Shown: in pieces, positions 1 through 4,862 of the stretch | Layout of the letters: each line of letters starts with the position of its first letter | Numbering within the stretch: the stretch's first letter is position 1 | NCBI GenBank assembly: GCA_030592625.1 | Contig: JAUVIY010000182.1 | Span: forward strand, 1-5,697 | Direction of reading: 5' to 3' | DNA: 5,697 nucleotides | Source: Spirochaeta sp. | GTDB taxonomy: Bacteria > Spirochaetota > Spirochaetia > DSM-2461 | Made by a program: the position numbers and the translations under genes | Notes under the pieces: generated by a model | Told to the model about the DNA's origin: nothing | What the model saw: only the letters and a program-made list of their open reading frames with translations | Database searches by the model: none

Positions 1-924
1 ATTATGGGGGACGAGAACGGCATCAAGCCATCCAATCTCGGTCAGGGATATATTCTACGCCGATTGATCCGCCGTGCGGTTCGTCACGGTCTGAATCTTG
101 GCATCAGGACAGATTTCCTGGGCCGAATCGCCGATTCGGTAATCGGTATATACAAGGGAGTCTACGACGAGCTGAAGGACAGACGTGATGTCATCATCAG
201 CGAGCTGACCCTGGAAGAGGCCCAGTTCCGAAAGACTCTGGAACATGGCCATAAAGAATTCGACAAACTCCTGCCCAATCTGCTGCGTAATCCCAAAAAG
301 ATAATTCCCGGGCGTGTGGCCTTCCGTCTGTACGATACCTATGGTTTCCCGGTGGAACTCACTGAAGAACTGGCCGCTGAAAACGGGATGACTGTGGATC
401 GGGACGGTTTCGATGAGGCTTTTAAAAAGCATCAGGAAACTTCCAAGAAAGGCGCCGATAAAATCTTCAAGGGCGGTCTTGCCGACGATTCGGTGATGTC
501 CATCCGGTATCACACCGCGACCCATCTGCTCCATGAGGCCCTCAGGCAGATACTGGGCGACCACGTAGAACAGAAGGGATCCAACATCACCGCCGACAGG
601 CTGCGATTCGACTTCGTTCACCCCCAGCCCATGACACCCGAAGAAAAAGCCGCCGTGGAAGAACTGGTGAACAAAAAAATTGCCGAAAATCTGCCTGTAT
701 CCATGACGACGATGACCCTCCGGGAAGCCCGGGATCAAAATGCCAGGGCTCTGTTCGAGGGTAAGTACGACGAGCAGGTAAAAGTCTACAGTATCGGAGA
801 ATTTTCCACAGAAGTATGCGGTGGTCCCCATGTTGAGGCTATCGGCGAGCTCGGTAATTTCAGAATTGCCAAGGAGCAGTCAAGCTCCCGGGGCGTTCGA
901 AGAATCCGTGGTGTACTAAACTGA
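1..924 (+). CDS. alaS: Alanyl-tRNA synthetase, compact form, 3' part (5' end outside window)
   Basis: This enzyme charges tRNA-Ala with alanine in the cytoplasm and hydrolyses mischarged Ser- or Gly-tRNA-Ala. The frame is open from base 1, so the upstream catalytic core is missing; the ATG at base 4 is internal, because it sits just before the conserved PSN.G.GY.LRR.IRRAVRHG stretch. Next comes the AFRLYDTYGFPVELTEE segment (about 319-372). The editing-site zinc motifs follow: HTATH (511-525) and CGGPH (817-831), giving the HxxxH plus CxxxH ligand set. The protein ends with a GVRRIRGVLN tail about 30 residues after CGGPH, so there is no C-terminal C-Ala domain. Only about 30 residues separate the FDEAFKKHQE helix from HTATH, whereas the E. 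coli type carries roughly 100 more there (the beta-barrel part of the editing module). Such short AlaRS forms are, from family knowledge, typical of spirochaetes and some candidate-phylum bacteria. It converges on the TPR gene. Identity is very secure. Confidence 0.97.
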   Translation: MMGDENGIKPSNLGQGYILRRLIRRAVRHGLNLGIRTDFLGRIADSVIGIYKGVYDELKDRRDVIISELTLEEAQFRKTLEHGHKEFDKLLPNLLRNPKKIIPGRVAFRLYDTYGFPVELTEELAAENGMTVDRDGFDEAFKKHQETSKKGADKIFKGGLADDSVMSIRYHTATHLLHEALRQILGDHVEQKGSNITADRLRFDFVHPQPMTPEEKAAVEELVNKKIAENLPVSMTTMTLREARDQNARALFEGKYDEQVKVYSIGEFSTEVCGGPHVEAIGELGNFRIAKEQSSSRGVRRIRGVLN

Positions 925-941
925 TTCCCAATTGAGCGAGA

Positions 942-962
942 GGAATGAAAGCATTTCATTCC
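942..962. repeat. Perfect 9-bp hairpin downstream of alaS
   Basis: GGAATGAAA (942-950) and TTTCATTCC (954-962) are exact reverse complements around a 3-base GCA loop. The hairpin starts 17 bases after the alaS stop and lies between two convergent genes, so it could help end or stabilise transcripts from either side. No run of T follows on either strand, so it is not a textbook intrinsic terminator. Its right arm is part of a direct repeat that recurs at 1067-1081. The structure is seen directly; any role is inferred. Confidence 0.6.
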
Positions 963-967
963 CGAGC
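954..967. repeat. Direct repeat, left copy
   Basis: TTTCATTCCCGAGC recurs as TTTCATTCCCTGAGC at 1067-1081, differing by one inserted T. The two copies bracket the cloverleaf-like palindrome. The right copy lies mostly inside the TPR coding region and contains its last codons and stop; this left copy is non-coding. A duplicated target at an insertion, or the remnant ends of one repeat unit, would both give this pattern. Confidence 0.5.
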
Positions 968-972
968 GAATG

Positions 973-1078
973 CAGGGAAAGCAAGGTTCATACCCCGCGG
1001 CTTGCCGCGGAAAAGAGTCGCCCCCGGCGACTTCGGGTCCAGGGCTCTGCCCTGGGGTATGATACCTTTCATTCCCTG
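973..1078. repeat. Cloverleaf-like imperfect palindrome (REP/MITE-like intergenic element)
   Basis: The two ends pair as a long closing stem: 973-979 with 1072-1078, 983-987 with 1064-1068, and 988-994 with 1056-1062, interrupted by two mismatches, one isolated pair (981/1070) and one bulged base (1063). Inside it sit three perfect hairpins: CCGCGG-CTTG-CCGCGG (995-1010), GTCGCC-CCC-GGCGAC (1017-1031) and CCAGGGC-TCT-GCCCTGG (1039-1055), joined by short unpaired stretches at 1011-1016 and 1032-1038. This fills almost all of the gene-free stretch between alaS and the TPR gene and runs into the TPR coding end. The CCGCGG-CTTG-CCGCGG arm resembles hairpins I have seen in dispersed intergenic repeats of other bacteria, but copy number cannot be judged from one window. 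It may also act as a two-way transcription end. Confidence 0.65.
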
Positions 1079-1081
1079 AGC
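1067..1081. repeat. Direct repeat, right copy, overlapping the TPR gene stop
   Basis: This is the partner of 954-967. Read on the minus strand it supplies the final Leu-Arg-Glu codons and the TGA stop (1069-1071) of the TPR gene. The same bases also form the right arm of the outer stem of the cloverleaf-like element, so the gene end and the element cannot be separated. Confidence 0.5.
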
Positions 1082-2181
1082 TTTCTGGCGTATTCGGCGA
1101 CCCGTTCGTTGTGTATGCCGAGGCTCTGGAATCTGCCGATCATCTCAACGGCCGCTGTTATATTGCCCAGCTTCTCATAGCATTCAGCGGCTTCCATATA
1201 AAGTCGATGATTCTTCGGTTCTTTGTCCATCAGCTCCATCAGGTTCGTAAGAGCCTTTTCGTATTCACCGTTGGTTTTGGCGATCAGCGCCAGACCCATC
1301 ACCGCGTAGATGTCATAATCAATCTCAAGGGCCTCATGATAGCACTTTGTCGCCGTTTCAAGGTCATCCAGATTCCTGTACGCATCGCCTGCCCGGGTGA
1401 GTATCACCTTGTTTTCCGGATCCTTTTCCAGGATCTGATTCCAGTAGATAAGTGATTGATTCGGTTGATTCATTCCACGGTAGCAGTCGGCCAGTCCGAA
1501 GAGGGCGTAGAAGTTGCCCGGCTGCATGGATAACGCTTTTTCGAAATAGGGTAAGCCGCCACTGAAAGTCTTGAGCTTACGGTAGCAGTTTCCGATTGAG
1601 GTGAGGACACGAATATCTACACGGTTTCCCACCTGTTCTTCCATACGCTTCCAGTACTTCAATGCCTCTTCATATTCCTTGAAGTCATAATGCAGATGCC
1701 CAAGACCGATGAGTGCATAAGAGTTGTTTTGTTCCATCTCCAGGACTCGAAGGTAGAGATTTTTGGATCTGGGAAATTTTCTTACCTTACGATAAGCGTC
1801 TGCGATCCGGGTGAGTACGGTAACGTTTCTATCGTCGTGTTTCAGGTATTCTTCCCAGATATCGATAGCGCGGTTGAACTGCCCCAGGGTCTTGTAGCAG
1901 TCGGCAAGTCCGAAAAGTGCGTAATTATTGCCGGGATGATAACGAAGACAGTCGCGGTAATACTCCACGGCTTCCTTGTAACGTTTTTCCTTGCGGTAGG
2001 CGTCGCCGATTCCCACCAGGGCATAGTTGTTGCCCGGCTGCATATCGATTATTTTTTTGAAATTCTCAATGGCTCGGGGAGTCAGGGACTCTTTCAGCAG
2101 CTGATAGCCGCGTTTAGAGAGCTCGGAAATCTCGTTAAGCTGTTCCTGGGTAAGATCGGACTGTTCCTCGGGACTTTTCAT
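1069..2181 (-). CDS. Ten-repeat tetratricopeptide (TPR) protein
   Basis: This 370-residue protein is almost entirely TPR helices, with no signal peptide or membrane segment, so it is probably a cytoplasmic protein-binding scaffold; no enzymatic domain is visible. After a short acidic lead (about residues 1-20), ten roughly 34-residue repeats run to about residue 358. They alternate in type: one opens with xYALxGLxxxY (e.g. NYALFGLADCY, FYALFGLADCY) and ends PGN or similar; the other opens xxxLTxIxxxYRK (VTVLTRIADAYRK, IRVLTSIGNCYRK). Repeats 3-4, 5-6 and 7-8 thus read as two-TPR units. I chose the ATG at 2181 because AAGGAA (2191-2196) lies 9 bases upstream; an in-frame ATG at 2229 would overlap the preceding gene and has a poorer leader. 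It follows the 103-residue gene by 32 bases and is the last gene before the convergent alaS. Its stop lies within the repeat element. The binding partner is unknown. Confidence 0.92.
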   Translation of the reverse strand: MKSPEEQSDLTQEQLNEISELSKRGYQLLKESLTPRAIENFKKIIDMQPGNNYALVGIGDAYRKEKRYKEAVEYYRDCLRYHPGNNYALFGLADCYKTLGQFNRAIDIWEEYLKHDDRNVTVLTRIADAYRKVRKFPRSKNLYLRVLEMEQNNSYALIGLGHLHYDFKEYEEALKYWKRMEEQVGNRVDIRVLTSIGNCYRKLKTFSGGLPYFEKALSMQPGNFYALFGLADCYRGMNQPNQSLIYWNQILEKDPENKVILTRAGDAYRNLDDLETATKCYHEALEIDYDIYAVMGLALIAKTNGEYEKALTNLMELMDKEPKNHRLYMEAAECYEKLGNITAAVEMIGRFQSLGIHNERVAEYARKLRE

Positions 2182-2190
2182 ATTTTTATT

Positions 2191-2196
2191 TTCCTT
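2191..2196 (-). promoter_or_regulatory. Ribosome binding site deciding the TPR gene start
   Basis: AAGGAA on the minus strand, in an A-rich leader, sits 9 bases before the ATG at 2181. The alternative upstream ATG at 2229 has only a distant GGAG in front of it. This supports the shorter 370-residue protein. Confidence 0.6.
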
Positions 2197-2213
2197 TTTG
2201 TTATAGAAGGAAA

Positions 2214-2525
2214 CTACTCGTAAATCCATTCACGAACGACTCCGGCCATCCGTTCTATCATATAGTCCACCTTCGCCGGTGCGGGAGCCAGGCTGTAAAG
2301 CCGATATGCCTCCCAATATTCTCCCTTTTTATAATGATAGTCACCGACACGGATTATGCCATCAGAATAGCCCAAAGTCAGGAAAATTTTTTTTGCAGTG
2401 GAAATCTCTCCATCGTTGAAAAGCTGATTGCCTTTTCGCATCAGGGCCGCTTTGCGTGCCGGATCGATCGGGGTACGGTTCGGCGCGACTATCTTGAGAA
2501 ACCCCTCTTTCGGCATCTCAGCCAT
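2214..2525 (-). CDS. Uncharacterised 103-residue helical (TPR-like) protein
   Basis: I do not recognise a named family. The N-terminal 20 residues are proline-containing and probably extended (MAEMPKEGFLKIVAPNRTP). The rest looks helical: residues 22-54 contain a TPR-like pair of helices (RKGNQLFNDGEISTAKKIF), and residues 55-80 a second one (GDYHYKKGEYWEAYRLYSLA), with the Gly, Tyr and Ala spacing typical of TPR turns. A last helix (about 85-102) ends in REWIYE. There is no signal peptide, membrane span or metal motif. The ATG is 3 bases after the hisB stop; AAAGGA (2538-2543), lying in the last hisB codons, is a somewhat distant ribosome site at 12 bases, so coupling to hisB translation is likely. 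A TPR protein follows 32 bases on, so the two may work together. Function unknown; it is real judging by the tight operon fit and the coding-like sequence. Confidence 0.82.
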   Translation of the reverse strand: MAEMPKEGFLKIVAPNRTPIDPARKAALMRKGNQLFNDGEISTAKKIFLTLGYSDGIIRVGDYHYKKGEYWEAYRLYSLAPAPAKVDYMIERMAGVVREWIYE

Positions 2526-2528
2526 GGA

Positions 2529-3113
2529 TCAGAGCGTTCCTTTTGTGGACATGCCGGCCTCGCCGCCGCCGTCATTGGGAGTATAAGCTTCCGCCAGGGC
2601 CCTGCCTGTTGCTTTGAACATGGCTTCGGCGGCGTGATGACCGTTTTCGGAGTAACGGACCGTCAGGTGGAGGTTCAGCTTCCCGGCCACCGCCAGTCCC
2701 CGGAAGAACTCCCGGAGCAGAGATAGGTCAAAATCACCGGCTTTTTCCTGGGCCCATTCAACGTCCCATTTCAGATAGGGCCGGCCGCAGGCATCAATCA
2801 CCGCTTCACTCAAAGCATCATCCATGGGGATAACCGCCTGACCAAAGCGGCGTATTCCTTCGGATTCTGTACGGGCTTTAACCAGGGCCTGGCCGATAAC
2901 CAGACCGATATCCTCAACCAGGTGATGGGGGTCGACATCGATATCGCCGGAGGCTTTCACTTCAAGGCGGAATCCTCCATGGAAGGCCATGGCGTTAAGC
3001 ATATGGTTGAAGAAAGGAAGTCCGGTTTCCGGTTTGGATGGGCCGGATACGTTCATATCCAGTATTACGATAATATCGGTTTCTTTTGTAACTCGGTGAA
3101 TTTCAATCATCAT
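2529..3113 (-). CDS. hisB: Imidazoleglycerol-phosphate dehydratase
   Basis: This enzyme removes water from imidazole glycerol phosphate to give imidazole acetol phosphate, the sixth step of histidine synthesis, using two Mn ions per site. At 194 residues it is the monofunctional form, without a fused histidinol-phosphatase. Family landmarks run in order: RVTKET near residues 7-12, FFNHML (34-39) and FHGGF (44-48), the metal motif HHLVED (63-68), PMDDALSEAVIDACGRPYL (96-114), EFFRGLA (135-141), NLHL (147-150), the second metal motif HHAAEA (159-164) and the C-terminal STKGTL. The first motif carries Asn where most homologues have Asp (F-D-H-M-L). Two ATGs in tandem (3113 and 3110) follow GAGGGAG (3116-3122); the first overlaps the hisG stop as ATGA, the second has the better spacing, and the two proteins would differ by one Met. 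It is co-translated with hisG. Confidence 0.97.
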   Translation of the reverse strand: MMIEIHRVTKETDIIVILDMNVSGPSKPETGLPFFNHMLNAMAFHGGFRLEVKASGDIDVDPHHLVEDIGLVIGQALVKARTESEGIRRFGQAVIPMDDALSEAVIDACGRPYLKWDVEWAQEKAGDFDLSLLREFFRGLAVAGKLNLHLTVRYSENGHHAAEAMFKATGRALAEAYTPNDGGGEAGMSTKGTL

Positions 3114-3733
3114 GACTCCCTCATCATAATATCGGCCAGTTCGGCGATTTCACGATAGTGGAGTTTGAAGTAGGCCGGATTGGCAATAAGCCTTACCTTG
3201 ATATCACCCAGATCAGCGACGACTTCCAATCCGTTTGCAGCCAGTGTGCTGCCGGTCTCAACAAGATCGACGATGTAAGGTGCCAGGCCCAGCACCGGTG
3301 CGAGTTCGACGCTTCCGCCCAAGCGAATAATCTTTACTGGTATGCCCCGACGGTGGAACCAGTCCCGGGTCATCCGGACATAACTTGTGGCAACGGTTAC
3401 CGTTCCTCCCAGTTGTCCAGGCGTAAGTGATCCTTTCGGTGCAGCAACACAGAGCCGGGTTCCACCGAAGGGAAGAGTGAGAATCCGGGTGAATGAGTGT
3501 CCGGATTCGGTGACGGTGTCATCTCCGACTATGCCCAGACCGGCGATACCGTGGTGGACGTAAGCGGGAAGATCGTGGTTCTTCACCTTGTAGATTTCCA
3601 GTCGACCGGTTGAATCAACTGCGGAGAGCTTTCGTGAACCGAATCGGATGTCCATTCCCCTGGCTGTAAAGTATTTTACGACTGAGTCGAGAAGACGACC
3701 TTTTGGTATGGCGATGGTATGGGGCTTACTCAT
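3110..3733 (-). CDS. hisG: ATP phosphoribosyltransferase, short-form catalytic subunit
   Basis: HisG joins ATP and PRPP to give phosphoribosyl-ATP, the first committed and feedback-controlled step of histidine synthesis. At 207 residues it is the short form, which lacks the C-terminal ACT-like regulatory domain and needs HisZ as partner in a hetero-octamer. Seen in the sequence: an N-terminal IAIPKGRLLDS (7-17), the GLGIVGDD segment (65-72), and the family signature APYIVDLVETGSTLAANGL (151-169), whose ETGSTL loop binds PRPP. Immediately upstream hisZ ends in a 4-base ATGA overlap with this start; no strong ribosome site is visible (only GGGTGG), so translation probably depends on ribosomes finishing hisZ. 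hisB overlaps the far end in the same way. Confidence 0.97.
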   Translation of the reverse strand: MSKPHTIAIPKGRLLDSVVKYFTARGMDIRFGSRKLSAVDSTGRLEIYKVKNHDLPAYVHHGIAGLGIVGDDTVTESGHSFTRILTLPFGGTRLCVAAPKGSLTPGQLGGTVTVATSYVRMTRDWFHRRGIPVKIIRLGGSVELAPVLGLAPYIVDLVETGSTLAANGLEVVADLGDIKVRLIANPAYFKLHYREIAELADIMMRES

Positions 3734-4818
3734 GTAATGGCCACCCGTTCACCGTTTTTCCGCCGTCGGGTCGCATCCCTGTACCTGCCGGTGAAATTAT
3801 TTCCTTCAGCGATTCTCACCGGAGATTCTTCCGCAGCATCGGCGGCAAACCCGCTCAATGGCTCGATTTTGCGCATCATCAGGCTGAATCCGGCGGCGGG
3901 TGAGGGGCTGCCGAAGGAACCCAGAAGTTTATCGTATCGCCCTCCGGAAGCAATGGCGGAATTGGCACCATCGACATAGGCCCGAACGGTAAAACCTGTG
4001 TAATAGGGCTGACCTCCGTGTTCCGAGAGATCGATGCGGATCTTCTCCATGGAGACGGTAGCCGAAAGTTCAGAGGCCAGGGATTTCAGGTCATTGACGG
4101 CTTCGACAACAGATGACACGGCAGAAGAGTCCCCGATGGCCCGGACGAGTTCTGTACTCAGTTCGGTGAACTCATCCGGTGTCCCAAGGAATAGAAGCAG
4201 GTTCGCCTTCTCTTTGCCGATAAGACGGTACATTCCTTCACGATCCCTCAGTTCAAGAAGATCTCCTACCTCTGCCGGATCGGCCGTTCCTTCAAGAACG
4301 GCGTCCAGTATAGCCCGGGAACCGATATGCATGCGCCAGGACGGTAGGCGCATGGCATCCATGAGATCGTTGAGGAGCATCAGGACTTCCAAATCTCCTT
4401 CCTGTCCTTTCAGCCCGATCAGTTCAGCGCCTGACTGGAAGAACTCATCGCTGGAGATATCTTCCTCTTCCTGGTGGCGGATGATGCTGTCGGCGTAGTA
4501 AACCCTTCGTGGTAGGGGTGCATCCTTGAGGGACAGTCCCATCTGCTTGGCCAGAAAGAGGGTAATATCGGAACGAAGCATCAGCAGCTCTCCCTCCCGG
4601 TCCGGGAATCGGTAGCTGCGCTCCACCTGTGAACGATCGAGTAAAGGTCGATAGGTTTCGTAATAATCGAAGACGGGGGTGAGTACCGGAAGATAACCCC
4701 AGGATGCAAAATGATCCTCTGTCATCCGTAGCAGCTGGCGGTGACGGTACGCTTCCTCGAGGAAGAAACTCTCGGTTCCCTGGGGTGTTCGGAGTCGTTG
4801 TCTGTTATCAGGGCTCAT
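3730..4818 (-). CDS. hisZ: ATP phosphoribosyltransferase regulatory subunit (HisRS paralogue)
   Basis: HisZ is a catalytically dead relative of histidyl-tRNA synthetase that binds short-form HisG and makes it active and histidine-sensitive. The class II core is visible: opening TPQGTESFFLEEAYRHRQLL (11-30), LRSDITLFLAKQ (81-92, matching the HisRS LRPDxT region), motif 2-like RRVYYADSIIRHQ (104-116), the HisRS-type YYTGF (272-276), SGGRYDKLLGSFG (291-303) and motif 3-like AAGFSLMMRKI (308-318). At 362 residues it lacks the HisRS anticodon-binding domain; only a short tail follows (about 330-362, ending GERVAIT), which may be the remnant seen in many HisZ. Presence of a short HisG immediately downstream makes HisZ, not HisS, the right call. 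The start at 4818 has no clear ribosome site, and no in-frame alternative lies close by. The amidase stop is 44 bases upstream. Confidence 0.95.
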   Translation of the reverse strand: MSPDNRQRLRTPQGTESFFLEEAYRHRQLLRMTEDHFASWGYLPVLTPVFDYYETYRPLLDRSQVERSYRFPDREGELLMLRSDITLFLAKQMGLSLKDAPLPRRVYYADSIIRHQEEEDISSDEFFQSGAELIGLKGQEGDLEVLMLLNDLMDAMRLPSWRMHIGSRAILDAVLEGTADPAEVGDLLELRDREGMYRLIGKEKANLLLFLGTPDEFTELSTELVRAIGDSSAVSSVVEAVNDLKSLASELSATVSMEKIRIDLSEHGGQPYYTGFTVRAYVDGANSAIASGGRYDKLLGSFGSPSPAAGFSLMMRKIEPLSGFAADAAEESPVRIAEGNNFTGRYRDATRRRKNGERVAIT

Positions 4819-4825
4819 GTCGCAT

Positions 4826-4854
4826 ATTATGCCGGGAGGGGGAAAGGCGGTCTA
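4826..4854 (-). promoter_or_regulatory. hisZ: Possible internal promoter in front of hisZ
   Basis: On the minus strand TAGACC (4849-4854; 4 of 6 against TTGACA) and CATAAT (4826-4831; 5 of 6 against TATAAT) are separated by 17 bases in the 44-base gap after the amidase gene. The -10-like box ends 7 bases before the hisZ ATG, so a transcript starting here would have almost no leader. That matches the absence of a ribosome binding site. A weak call, since AT-rich hexamers arise by chance. Confidence 0.3.
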
Positions 4855-4862
4855 CCGATAGC

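Noticed and set aside
55..831. Long minus-strand frame of 258 residues opposite alaS
   Set aside because: A shadow of alaS: the plus strand carries unmistakable conserved AlaRS motifs throughout, while this frame shows no recognisable domain.
925..1068. CRISPR array
   Set aside because: Only one pair of short near-identical repeats is present, with no regular spacing.
973..1078. The cloverleaf-like fold as a tRNA or tRNA-like gene
   Set aside because: It has a closing stem plus three arms, but arm lengths and loops are wrong (loops of 3-4 bases), there is no anticodon-sized 7-base loop and no T-arm signature in the right place.
925..1081. Integron attC recombination site, known for imperfect palindromes and present in some treponemes
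   Set aside because: No GTTRRRY or RYYYAAC core sites at the ends, and no cassette-like gene or integrase in the window.
932..1180. Plus-strand open frame of 82 residues between alaS and the TPR gene
   Set aside because: It runs through the palindromic element and then antisense to the TPR gene; composition is not protein-like and no ribosome site fits.
2182..2229. Longer TPR protein starting at ATG 2229
   Set aside because: It overlaps the preceding gene by 16 bases and lacks a well-spaced ribosome site, while ATG 2181 has AAGGAA at 9 bases.
4034..4498. Plus-strand serine/arginine-rich frame opposite hisZ
   Set aside because: Low-complexity translation typical of an antisense shadow of a real gene; hisZ motifs are clear on the other strand.
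3730..4818. Histidyl-tRNA synthetase (hisS)
   Set aside because: It lacks the anticodon-binding domain, has diverged motifs 2 and 3, and directly precedes a short-form hisG, all of which point to HisZ.
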